A stretch of 20,922 nt of DNA from Chara braunii (taxonomy: Eukaryota > Streptophyta > Charophyceae > Charales > Characeae): the NCBI GenBank assembly GCA_003427395.1, contig BFEA01000219.1, forward strand, positions 880,496-901,417. The letters run 5' to 3'. Made by a program: the position numbers and the translations under genes. Below the pieces are notes generated by a model. That model saw only the letters and a list, made by a program, of their open reading frames with translations, was not told where the DNA came from and ran no database searches. Shown in pieces: positions 1 through 9,700 of this stretch. How positions within the stretch are numbered: the first letter of the stretch is position 1; the number at the start of each line of letters is the position of its first letter.

Positions 1-408
1 AGGTCCTGGAGCAGGCGACGACGTGCCACACTCCGTTGCTCACCAAATGTGCAAAATAAGCATGAATCTACCGTGGAAATATGGCCCGATACAGACCTCA
101 TACTTCCTGTAGTGAGGGCGCAGCTCCTACCACTCATGCTGCAAACTCTGCCCCCTAACTCTCCGATCTGACTCCACAGATCGATTCGCGAGGTCCTAGA
201 ACCCCGGAATCGAGTCTTAGTTCGCCAGTTTTCATTGAGAAATGGACAATTTATCTGTTTTTCCGCTGCGCCATATCTACTTTTCCGCCACTACCACGCA
301 CCCCCTGTCTCTTCTAACTCCTTTCCTACTACCCCGACGCCCAAACTAACTTCACCATCTGCATCGCACTGCATCGCAGTGCTTAAGAACCTCAGAATCG
401 AGCCTTCA

Positions 409-438
409 CTCGCCCGTTTTCGTCAAGAAACGGGCGAG
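409..438 (+). other. 11-bp perfect hairpin in repeat copy 1
   Basis: Arms 409-419 and 428-438 pair perfectly around an 8-nt loop. It lies in a stretch (about 391-480) that is a diverged duplicate of 206-300: both begin AATCGAG and run to a TTTTC-loop-GAAA core. The counterpart in copy 2 (12144-12173) carries two stem substitutions that both remain pairable as G-U in RNA. Confidence 0.7.
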
Positions 439-1108
439 ATCTGCTTTTTCCCACTCTCATTCCTCCCTCTGCCCGCCATCTCCGACTTCGTTTCTCCCAC
501 GTACCTGGCGCAGATTCGCGCCTAGGTTCATTTCACTTTCGTGGCCCTTCCTCCCCTGCTGTGCCCGCCATTGCCACTCTCCTCCCCACCTTGTTTCCTT
601 CTTCTTCCTCAGCTCCTCGCTAGCACCCAGTTTCCAGCCTACTTCTTCCTTATGGTGCCTGCACCCGGTACAGCTTCGGGTCCGGATTCATCCGCCCTCC
701 GCCTCGCTGTGCCTCGGCTCACCACTCCACTATTACCACCGTTCTACGCAGCACCGGGCACGACTTTTCGCACTGCTCATCTCCGGTTTCACCCCTTGTC
801 CCCGGCCCTTCGCCAATGTCAACCCATCGCCACCCGTAGTGCAGCGATAGCAGCCGGGTCGTCCGACTACCGTGGTGCGTCGACATAGAGTCTCACTCGA
901 CACCGAACGGAAGAAGTCGGGGCCCTCCCTGATTTATACGTGCCATCCTGCGCAGGCGTCATGCAACGTCCTCTGTATCGTTCATTTTTCACGGATGTCC
1001 CGAAGGACTATGACAGTGCTCGGGTACTTCAGCAGTTCGTTAGTGCACTAGGCCGAGTAGGTTCTCGGGTCCCATGGCTGGTCACGGAGACCGGTGCCGG
1101 CCTTGTCC

Positions 1109-1141
1109 CAAAAATAAATAAATAAATAAATAAAAAATAAT
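1109..1141 (+). repeat. AAAT/AAT microsatellite in copy 1
   Basis: An interrupted run of AAAT and AAT units. Copy 2 has a different AAAAAT-type run at 12846-12883, so this tract has expanded or drifted independently in the two copies. Confidence 0.85.
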
Positions 1142-1267
1142 AATAAACACTCGGAAATAGAATGTACTTACAAATAATTTAAAGACGGATCGGGGAGAGG
1201 GTCATTGGTACTTGGTCCCCCCTCGTGGGCCCGTGGTCGGAACCCCGAGTAAAAACCAAGGGGGATA

Positions 1268-1279
1268 GTCCTGCAGGAC
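1268..1279. other. 12-bp perfect palindrome, copy 1
   Basis: GTCCTGCAGGAC follows an AAAAACCAAGG word, the same word that precedes the terminal palindrome of the repeat. In copy 2 the centre is changed at four positions but the site is still a perfect palindrome (12981-12992). Confidence 0.7.
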
Positions 1280-1922
1280 CCTCAACCCCTCGATCTAACT
1301 CCAAAGCACTTCTCCGCAGCTCCGCTGCTCGTTGCTGGCCTCAATCCCAAGATCCACCTGGTATTAGTTCAGTGACATAACCTATAGGGTTGGGCCCAAG
1401 CCTAAGTTGGCTGGGCGCAGCCCTATATGTGAATAGTTTGGCCAGCCTGCCCGGACCTGCATACAGTGCCTCAGGCTGCTTTTCCCAATCTTACATCCTG
1501 CGTCCAAGACCCTGAAATGCCGCACCGGGCTGCCTTGAAGGTGGGGCTCCGCTTGGTCTACCACACGCGCCGCCTCACCATACCGCGACCGCGGGCCAAG
1601 GCTCTTAGGGCCTATTGCGACCGCCCCCTCTTACCGCCTTTTTGTCGGCAACCATCGGCTTTGGCTCCAACTGAGCCTAAATCACGCCACCCTCGCTTGG
1701 CTCTGCCTGTTAGGCATTCTACTACCAATAATACACGGTCAAACTCTGCGCTCGCATATTGTGCACGGTGCGGCCTCGAACGTCGCCTAACGGGAGTTAA
1801 CCGAAGTCCTTCTCTAGCCTCCGTTTCAGTTACTCAAACTCCACACCGCTTGTAAATCCGCCCATGGGTGCGAGGTTCGAGGCTTGCGCCGTGTTATCTA
1901 ACCCGTTTCTAGCTTTAATCAA

Positions 1923-1953
1923 AATAAAAGTCTTTGTCGGCTGAAACGCCGAC
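1923..1953 (+). terminator. Poly(A) signal plus hairpin, copy 1
   Basis: AATAAA (1923-1928) is followed 7 bases later by a perfect 6-bp stem (1936-1941 with 1948-1953) and then TTTATAG. In an LTR this would mark the R/U5 area and transcript 3' processing, leaving about 200 bases of U5. Polyadenylation function is inferred from the motif and its position near the repeat end. Confidence 0.5.
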
Positions 1954-2108
1954 TTTATAGTATCAAAGCAAAAACCATCACGCGCGCCTCGAACTGCGAG
2001 CTCAAATACTCTCTACTCCCAGTCACCCATCCAGTCAGCGTGGACAAAAACCAACCACGACTTCGCATGGTGTACTTAAGTTCTTAACCACCATACTTTC
2101 TGTCACTT

Positions 2109-2146
2109 GCAAAAACCAAGGCGGATACCCTTGTAAGGGTTTTTGC
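2109..2146 (+). other. Inverted repeat at the inner end of copy 1
   Basis: GCAAAAACC (2109-2117) pairs with GGTTTTTGC (2138-2146). The 20-base interval contains ACCCTTGTAAGGGT, a near-palindrome. It lies 7 bases before the repeat end. In copy 2 (13806-13843) the inner palindrome is perfect over 14 bases, while the outer arms have decayed. Confidence 0.6.
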
Positions 2147-2153
2147 GTCGACA

Positions 2154-2640
2154 ACTTACCGGACCTTATCAAGCGACGTCCCCGTCGCGTCAGATAATAA
2201 AAACTATCAATTCAACCATAATTCCAAATGTTGACGAGAAAAAATCCAATCCGATTGGCCGACTCACTTCGTTCGAGTGCTTAACAGAAAGTACCCAATA
2301 TGTCCTGCTGCTGCTAGGGTTTCAACCTGGGTTTCCTGCACGCGTAGGTGTACTAGGTCAGTACTACAACATAAAATTCACGTTGGGTAGTTGTTGATAG
2401 TCCTCTCCCTTTGTCCTAGACATCTGCCGATTCATCGTTGGGTGTCCTGTTTAGTCATCGTCCTGCATGCAGGGTTATAACTTAGGACGCGGGCCCTAAC
2501 CGAGACCTTTTAAAGGCACCATCGCCCTTCTCACTAAATTTTCACAAAAAAATATATATAGTTTTTATCACAGATCACTCCTGTATTCTAGTACAGTAGA
2601 GTCAGGTCTCCATCTTGGCGCACCATAGCCTGGTTGATCG
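2154..2640. other. Start of presumed internal domain; no gene seen
   Basis: The first bases after the repeat do not begin with the TGG expected of a tRNA 3'-end primer binding site. A perfect 6-bp, 4-nt-loop GC-rich hairpin sits at 2173-2188, about 20 bases inside the junction. The rest is unremarkable, with an A/T-rich stretch near 2545-2570. Confidence 0.5.
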
Positions 2641-2661
2641 AGCCAGATCTACGGTCCGTCG

Positions 2662-2898
2662 CGTTGTTATTTTAGCAACGGTACCCTCGTTGGTTGCGCA
2701 ACGATGGACGATTCTCCTGATAAATCATACTATCAGGACTCACAAAAAAATACGACTCGACTCTTATCCCTCCGACATCCCGCGGGAATAAGGCTCTCAG
2801 CGGCGGCCACACCCCTCAAGCCTTACCCTTTGGTGAGACGTGGGCCCACTGCCTGGTTGCGCCGGTCAGCAGCCAACACTAGGGGTTGCGCCCTAGTG
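2662..2898 (+). other. Cluster of hairpins and palindromes
   Basis: Successive structures are: 2662-2680 (5-bp stem); 2693-2702 (10-base palindrome GTTGCGCAAC); 2715-2738 (8-bp stem, 8-nt loop); 2763-2792 (8-bp stem with one bulge, enclosing palindrome 2778-2787); 2840-2849 (palindrome GTGGGCCCAC); 2877-2898 (8-bp stem, 6-nt loop). The arms are unrelated to each other, so this is not a simple repeat. Short reading frames here show no conserved features. Confidence 0.6.
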
Positions 2899-2929
2899 AT
2901 GCTAGATTAACCCCTAGTTGGGTCTCACT

Positions 2930-3847
2930 TATATGTCTTAAGATTAGCATCATAGTGGTTGGACGGTGTGTCGCAATAACCTCAGTCCTACTGCGAGACT
3001 ACACAGAGGTCTATCTCACTCAAAGTCTCAGGGGCATTTACCAGCTCTCTACGAAACAACATAGAGAGCACTGCGTCCTCTAAAAAATCCACACAAAAAA
3101 ATCACCGTCAAATTCACAAAGCCGTGACCTCCCACTTGATCAGAGTAAAGCAGAACACACATCTTATAGACATCTCCCAAATTTTCACCAACTTGCGACC
3201 TTCCAAAATTTCGCCAAAATAATAATTCCTCTTGGTCTTTCTCGTCAGACTTTATCATTCAAACCGCTGTCCATGCCATTTCAAATCATTTAACCACCTT
3301 CCACTTTTGAAAGGGACTCACTCATAAAATCTCACAATCACCTCCCTCATGGAGGGTAGTAAATCATAAATCCTTACAACCACCTACACATGGAGGGGAG
3401 TTAACCACAAACATTGATTAGTGAGAGACCAACTTGTGGGTCCTCATCTCAACTCAAAAAATAACATTCGTAATGGACAAGTATTTGAGTCTCAAAAGAC
3501 TCATACGTCCCTTGGGACTTTTCACACTTTTTCCCCAAACAAACTGTGCTCCTCTTTCTTATTCTCGAGCCTATTGTCTGTCCGTAGGCAGATTGCGCGA
3601 GTATACCAAAGAGTAGACAGTCTACACACTCCCCATGCACAACAACGCACGAGGTGCATCCTGCACACCTCTTACACAAAAAAATCACCAACATCAGGAT
3701 AAATCCACACATGTGAGAGTGATAGTGATCGTCAGACAAGGAAGTAGTCCTAAGTCTTATAAGGTATAGAGTTGAAATATCTTGACTCAAAAGAAACCAA
3801 AATAGCCTCAAAGTCACACACCTACTTAAAGTTGAGCCACCTCAACT
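2930..3847 (+). other. Non-coding stretch with scattered hairpins
   Basis: Perfect structures at 3044-3069 (8-bp stem, 10-nt loop), 3613-3625 (6-bp arms around one base), 3651-3671 (stem with a 2-nt bulge) and 3830-3847 (7-bp stem, 4-nt loop CCAC). The word ACAAAAAAAT recurs at about 2544, 2743, 3094 and 3678, each time in a different context. No gene is recognised. Confidence 0.5.
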
Positions 3848-3971
3848 CAAGGATGATCAGGATAATCCATATCTCAGCGTCAGTCTTATCTTATTAGTTT
3901 CTTATCGGACCTTATTGCTAAACTCTCACTCGCTCTTTAAACTCTATCTCTTTTACTGATCCTGATCATGC

Positions 3972-4019
3972 AATAATAATAATAATAATAATAGTAATAA
4001 TAATAATAATAATAATAAT
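3972..4019. repeat. (AAT)n microsatellite
   Basis: About 16 AAT units with one AGT interruption near 4003. Confidence 0.95.
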
Positions 4020-4048
4020 CATATACATATTGTAATGCTATGTATCGT

Positions 4049-4125
4049 ATTTGAGAACGAATAATCATGAATAAATAATGGTACCATGATCAGTTAAATT
4101 TTTTCAACCATGAATGTTCTCAAAT
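4049..4125. other. Small fold-back with 10-bp terminal inverted repeats
   Basis: ATTTGAGAAC (4049-4058) is the exact inverse of 4116-4125. Inside are further pairable words, ATCATG near 4064 with CATGAT (4085-4090), and the palindrome TGGTACCA. At 77 bp this could be a MITE relic or a structural RNA segment; no target duplication is evident. Confidence 0.45.
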
Positions 4126-5440
4126 GCAACAATAAAGGTATTATATTGTACTTCCCAAGACTTTGACAAAATTATACTGTGTCGAGGGGCAGTGTAATCC
4201 TTTCTCCAAAGGATAACATCTTATTCATGAGCCCCGCTCAAGGATCAAGCCTCAATGCATCTCCCTCCGATTCCAGCATCTGCTCCTTGCAGACCCTTGC
4301 CAATAAGGTAATCAACCTCACCATTTGTACTCCGGGATGGCCTATCCCTTTGAATGCAGATGAACCTACTTGACACAAAAACAGTTAGGGACTCACCCCC
4401 TACCTCTCTGTGGTAGGCAGTAGTTGCCTCCCTCATAGGCCATGGTCTAACAAGGTCTAAACACTTTCCTCATATTCGGTAGTAATGTAGTCATTTCACC
4501 CCGAAGGATCAGATGACAACACCCCACTATGGACCAGCAACGTAGTTCCGGCGCGGGTCTCACTACGACCTACAAGAGATGATTATAATTTTATCAAAAC
4601 CATCTCTCAGGAAACAATAACATAGGGTTGCAACTTTCTTAGGGTAGACTTTACACATTGACCATTTTCTCGCGAAATTCACTTTTTCAAGGAACTGGTC
4701 ACTCCATTCACCTCCGAATCCGCATCGAACGTGGATTCTGTGTAGCATCTCTAACCCCTTTTTAAAAGATCAACCCATGGATATAAACCAACATAGATAT
4801 AACTAAATAATTCTGATAAACACAGATCCAAAGGGTTATACGTGGGTATAATAAAGTTGGACACATGACACATGCAACTAGTCATAGGTGAATAAGACTC
4901 AGATAAATAGCATTAAGCACATAGTCTTATTTGAGTCGACATTTAAATATGCTTACTTTAAAAGAAATACTTTGATGCAGATGGACGAGTTTCATAGATA
5001 GAATGAAAACTATAATCTCAAAAGCATAGACTCATATGCTTAAATAGATAGAACGTTTTATGACTTTTCCTCACGAGAGTCCTTAGGTAAGAGAAAATAC
5101 CTCTTCCTTACCCAAGTCATTTCCTATCGCTAGTCCACTAAGATACTGCCATGCTAACTTAGGCAACTCATCGACTATGTTCAAGTACCAAAGATCCTTG
5201 CTTGGGTAACTGAATAGGCAGAGTCGCATCAAACGCGAATGACGATCAGTCTTAGATACGCAGAGCATCGTCCATTTTACTCTATGGTACCTTGATCCAC
5301 AAATTTCTAACTGCAGCTGCCATTACTAGGGGTCAAGGTACACAAGCATCCCTGCCTCGCACCGCCTTTCAATAGTGTAATCCCAGTAGAACCATCAATA
5401 CATTACTCACCACTCATTTACCTAGCTCCATTAACAAAAT
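4126..5440. other. Non-coding stretch, no gene seen
   Basis: Small perfect hairpins at 4197-4214 (7 bp, loop CTCC), 4229-4241 (5 bp) and 4399-4417 (6 bp). After about 4600 the sequence is plain A/T-rich DNA without long frames or repeats that I could identify. Confidence 0.5.
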
Positions 5441-6185
5441 TTGTCGTTTTGCCTGACTCATCAACCTGCACTTAACCTGGGTTCGTTCACTAAGGACCTC
5501 GGTAGGCAGCCGAGATCCCCGGCAACGGTGCCACCTGTCGAGCGCATCGGTCCCGCATGGGGACCCTCCTGGCCGCATCACGCAAGATTTGGCAGGACTT
5601 GTCGCGGAGAGCGTTTGCCACCCCGGCCGAGTGCGCCAGCCGTACCTCTCGCGAGCCCTTACGACGGGACAAAGTCACGCGAGGCACCGCTTACCTCCAC
5701 CTGCGGGAGCTGTCACCATCCCTTAGGTGGGCGTATCCCCGCCGAGCTACTGAACCACATGCGAAGATTTTTGGTATGCAATTGTAGAGGTGGCCCAGCC
5801 GAGGGCGTTTTCTCACTCGCTGTAGCATACGGGGTAGGCGTGGTCGAACGCCCAAAATTGAACCCATACGCGAATCGTCGTACTGGGGGGCTGAAGTCCC
5901 AAACGCGGCTCGGCGCCGGTCGACTAGGACGCACTCCACACAGCATGCGTTACTCCACAACTCTCATACTTACCACGCATAACAACACGAAAACACACAA
6001 AACAACCACCATGAACAACATCATATTACAACAACACTTCTAGTCCTTTCAATATCCGACGCATAACTTTACGCAGCAAGATCAGATAGGTATCGCGCGC
6101 TGGACTTCCGTATAAGCGTCGAGCGAGCGCATGGCCTTCTCATGCCAACCAACCATGCGAGCATACGCAAGCATATGCGCTGATG
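5441..6185. other. GC-rich non-coding stretch with hairpins
   Basis: Base composition rises compared with both sides from about 5490 to 5940. Hairpins include 5498-5515 (CTCGG/CCGAG), 5549-5565 (GGTCCC/GGGACC) and a CTCGCG/CGCGAG pair about 30 bases apart near 5650-5685. A 200-codon open frame crosses it, but it starts at TTG and ends in an A/C-rich tail without domain features, so I do not call it a gene. Confidence 0.4.
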
Positions 6186-6375
6186 GGGTACTTTGCGGTA
6201 CTCGTAGCCTCACGACCCTTGATAACCTCGAGGGTCGTGTTCGACACTCAAGTGTCGGCCAAAAGGCGTTTTGAGGGGTAATCTCTCGACGCCAGACAAC
6301 CGCCATGTGCGGTTGAAGATAACACCCTTTTCTGCACCCTGTGCAGAGGGGTTCAGTAGACAGCTTTAAGCTGTC
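6186..6375 (+). other. Chain of consecutive stem-loops
   Basis: Seven stem-loops follow one another in 190 bases: 6186-6203 (6 bp with one G-T); 6211-6239 (9 bp perfect, 11-nt loop); 6242-6257 (6 bp, loop TCAA); 6265-6293 (5+3 bp); 6297-6315 (7 bp, loop CATGT); 6331-6347 (7 bp, loop CCT, extendable by CCC/GGG); 6359-6375 (7 bp, loop TTA). Arm sequences differ from one stem to the next. By simple counting, a perfect 7-bp stem with a 3-12-nt loop is expected about once per 1.6 kb. This looks like a structured RNA or a recombination/packaging region. No homologous RNA family is recognised. Confidence 0.65.
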
Positions 6376-7490
6376 GTGGAGGTTGAATATCAAGGGGTTT
6401 GACTTTGACGGCTGCCACAGACTACAACGTCCAACTATGTTAATTCTAAAAAGCAAAAGGATAAAAGGGGAATCTCCTTTTTCTCTCAACGCATAACCTG
6501 GTTAACCCTTGCACGCGGTCAAAATAGGTTGCGCGAACACCCAACTCGTATGTATGTACATATATATAAAAGGTTTTATATATGTGACAATCACATCTCA
6601 CAATCACAATGAGACTCCTCATATATATACATATATGTGAGATTGCAGACAGTCCAATCCAATGACTCGAGCCACAGAACATACTTGCAATCACATCAAA
6701 GAGTCAAACAAAAGTCCACCTATTACACGGAGTCAACTCCAACCAATCTCCATACTCATACCCCTTGTTGTAGTCATGCAAGCCTCAACCTCCAGCTAAC
6801 CAACCATAATTAAATAATTTGTATCTTTGTTAAATGACCATTCAATAAAAGTCCGGGAGAAAATTTTAACAAAACAATAAAATCACCAGGGCTAAAACCT
6901 TTTTTGGTTGAGTATTGAGAGCGAATTGGGGTTGAGTCGTAAACTGACGAGTCGACAACCGATCTGTTATCAGTGATTACAGAAGGATGATCATCTGGAA
7001 GGAATAGGCAGACCAAATCAAGCCTTCACGTGAAAAGTGTATTTTCAGAATTTCTATGAGTCGAAAAGTGACTAACTTCTTCAGATTTGTAGAAATTTTG
7101 GCAGCGCTTCCCGTAGGAACTTGAGACTGCCAAAATTTATACAAAGCTGAAAAAACGAAAAGACAAAGCAAGCTATACTTGGGACTAACTTCGGACACCT
7201 GCTTGTGATTCAGAATCAATGATAGTCAGTACGATCTCTAGATGACATTGTGAGCTAGCATTGATCCTAACCCCTAGCAGGGTCAGTCCTATCTTCATCC
7301 CAAGTTCTCTCTCTAATCATATATCTAACCTACCTATGACTCCAACACTTGGCGAGCATCTAAAGTAACTATCCTATCGAAAAAACGCCGCAAGTGAGAT
7401 CCCTCAAGCATGCATAACCAAGCATCTCTTACAATCCCACATCAGTTCGTCCAAGTAGTTCGTTGGATCATTCAGTTCTTCCCCTTTATC
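6376..7490. other. A/T-rich non-coding stretch
   Basis: Two AT-type fold-backs, around 6557-6583 and 6620-6645, are separated by copies of the word TCACAATC/CAATCACA. The rest, 6700-7490, shows no gene, repeat or strong structure. Confidence 0.45.
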
Positions 7491-7494
7491 AAAC

Positions 7495-8930
7495 CCCCTA
7501 ACTTATGGCATAGGATTAGACAAAGCCCTAACTTAAGGGTATGCCCAACCTGCCTAGGTAAACAAGTAAGGGGCACACAGTTGGACTGCCCTAACTTAAT
7601 GGTATGCCTCACACTAGATAAACTCTAATCATAAAGCATATGACCAGACCGCCCTCACTTAAGGGTACGCCTGACTTCTGCCTGGACTGACGACATGCAG
7701 CATAAAACTAGACTGCCCTAACTTAAGGGTATGTTTAGCCATCTTTAAACAAAGTTACGTAGGGCATAGGATTAGGCTGCCCCAACTTAGGGGTGTGCCT
7801 AACCTGCCTAGAACAAGTACGAACGACGAATGGTCAGACCGCCCTAACTTAAGGGTATGTCCAACCTATATAACATCAACGACAAGAGCATATCATTAGG
7901 CCGCCCTAACTTAAGGGTACACCTAACTAGCTTAAACAGTATAGTTACGTAAGACAGAATCTGCCTGAACAAAGCACAACGACGTATGACTAAGCTGCCC
8001 TAACTTAGGGGTACGCTTCCTTACCGACAAATATATGAAAACCACCATTGATACTTGCACAAACATCATATGTTTTTTCTTATTAGGCAGATGATCAGAC
8101 CTACCCAACTTAGGGAGACATCCAACTCTGCCTTGTGTTTAAAAGGGAAAATAAAACAAGTTTATACCAACTCTCTGCTCCCTTGTATTATCACGAGCAT
8201 AAGACCGAGCCGCCCTAACTTAAGGGTCCGCTCAGCCTGCCCTGGTTACCTTCATTATATTTTTCATAGCTTTCCTCGTCTTCACTTTGTTCTACCTAAC
8301 TTACTGACCGACTTTCCCAACTTAGGGTGCCCGGTCTGCCAGATGATATAAGTTCGTATAATATATATCAAATTTGTATACTTTTGGTTGACCCTTATGT
8401 TCACGGCTTATGACTGAGGCGCCCTAACTTAAGGGTGCGCTCAGCCTGCCCTGGTTACCTTCATTATATTTTTCATAGCTTTCCTCATCTTCACTTTGTT
8501 CTACCTAACTTACTGACCGACTTTCCCAACTTAGGGTGCCCGGGCTGCCAGATGATATAAGTTCGTATAATATATATCAAATTTGTATACTTTTGGTTGA
8601 CCCTTATGTTCACGGCTTATGACTGAGCCGCCCTAACTTGAGGGTACGCTCACCCTTATACCGGTGTTCCCCTCAGAAGAAACACACACAGAATTGGGCC
8701 CACGCAACTTAGAGTATTCCCAGTCCTGTTTTCAGCAACCCACAAAAGAAACACCAGGATTTTGGGACCTCCCAACTTAGGGTGCTCATCCCCCTGTTCA
8801 GAAACCCCAAAAAACAACAGTGACCGGTCCGTCCAACTTAGGATAGGCCCAACCCTCAAAACCATTCAGTCAGCCCAGCAAACATAAACAAAACACAACA
8901 CTGAGCCCACATCAACTTAGAGGGGCTCAG
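7495..8930 (+). repeat. Degenerate periodic array of CCCTAACTTAAGGG boxes
   Basis: About 19 boxes of consensus GCCCTAACTTAAGGGTAYGC begin near 7495, 7525, 7588, 7651, 7715, 7779, 7841, 7903, 7997, 8101, 8212, 8313, 8421, 8522, 8630, 8701, 8769, 8831 and 8910. From 7525 to 7903 the spacing is 62-64 bases, then about 94-111, then 62-79. Several boxes are followed by a CCYAACCTGCCTAG-like word. The boxes are conserved while the spacers have diverged. Each box reads as CCCTAA facing TTAGGG, an inverted pair of telobox-like half sites. Function is unknown; decayed satellite or protein-binding array are both possible. Confidence 0.75.
8202..8627 (+). repeat. 209-bp tandem duplication inside the box array
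   Basis: Segments starting near 8202 and 8411 are almost identical over 209 bases, with a third partial unit beginning near 8620. Only a few substitutions are visible (for example 8334/8543, T to G). This is a recent local duplication that copied two boxes at once and explains the alternating 101/108-base spacing there. Confidence 0.9.
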
Positions 8931-8939
8931 CCTTGGGTT

Positions 8940-9700
8940 GGCCCGATCAAAGCATGCAAAACTCCCTTCATCCCACCTTCCCCCTGTTCATTCAATCTGG
9001 ATTCACTCAACTTTATCTGAACTCTTATACATAGTTGTTCATTTAGTCTTTTTGCAAACATGTCCTGACATACATAGCAAAACAAAAGATAGTATCCTTC
9101 CATAATTATAGTCAGATACCCAAGGGATAATAGATGGGGGAAGGGATCACATGCGTCAAACGAGAATATACCTGAAGTTCCCTGCCCCCAGAACCCCGCC
9201 TGGGTTCCAGCAGAGCTCCCGCAATCGGTGGGGCGAACCTCCCACAGAGGCCTTGGCGCGGACCTACGGGTTGTAATCCCGCCTGCCGCCTTCCTCTCGT
9301 CACCTCAGATTAGACTTAGAGTAAGAAAGATAGGATGAGGTAGGTTAGACTCTCAAGATACAGGAGTGGGACAACTCAAACTCATAGTGAGAGGGCCTTG
9401 TTATCTGGATGCGCCTGAGGGCCCCGCAATGATGGTCAGGAAACCGCAGCAGAAGTCGATCAGAACCACGGTCGGACTGCAATACACGAATCCCCAGACA
9501 AGTCTTCAAATCCCAACAATGGCCCCCGTGCAGGGCCGGCTCACTCCTCTGAGCCCGCGGCCATGTGCAGTCGATGCTCAATGAGGTGCACAACGGACCT
9601 CACCAATCGGAAGCCCAACAAATCATGGGTGCGTAGCATGGTGGCGCCGCAATAGCTCAATAAGAGCACAACAACGCATTGAATGTGTGTTGTGGTAGCC
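8940..9700. other. No gene seen
   Basis: Mixed-composition DNA with short frames only. The GC-rich stretch 9170-9300 has no tRNA fold that I could complete. Confidence 0.4.

Larger units (their letters stand above)
1..2153 (+). repeat. Long direct repeat, copy 1 (putative 5' LTR, left end cut by window)
   Basis: Position 1 aligns with 11746, and the match runs to CGACA ending at 2153. Beyond that the flanks differ (ACTTACCGG here, GCGCCACTT after copy 2). The sharp shared end in CA fits an LTR terminus. The copy contains an 11-bp hairpin (409-438), a 12-bp palindrome (1268-1279), an AATAAA followed by a hairpin (1923-1953) and a terminal inverted repeat (2109-2146). Differences from copy 2 include an extra ~10 bases near 365-380 and an extra ~28 bases near 1155-1185. 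No long reading frame is conserved between copies. The outer end is unseen, so an LTR is inferred rather than proven; a non-LTR dispersed repeat present twice is the alternative. Confidence 0.72.

Noticed and set aside
235-888. Proline/serine-rich open frames in copy 1
   Set aside because: TTG or GTG starts, pyrimidine-rich composition, and frames not kept intact in copy 2.
5441-6043. 200-codon plus-strand open frame
   Set aside because: It starts at TTG, has no recognisable domain, and overlaps equally long frames on the other strand in a GC-rich stretch.
2640-6700. Palindrome-filled organellar DNA of the volvocine type
   Set aside because: Those repeats share one sequence family; the stems here are all different, and the flanks are nuclear-type retroelements.
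7495-8930. CRISPR-like array (short repeats at regular spacing)
   Set aside because: Boxes are degenerate, the spacing shifts from 63 to about 105 bases, spacers are partly related to each other, and the surroundings are eukaryotic with no cas genes.
7495-8930. Interstitial telomere repeat
   Set aside because: CCCTAA occurs as single inverted boxes, never as a tandem head-to-tail run.
9170-9300. tRNA or small rRNA fragment in a GC-rich stretch
   Set aside because: No acceptor stem or conserved T-loop could be paired.
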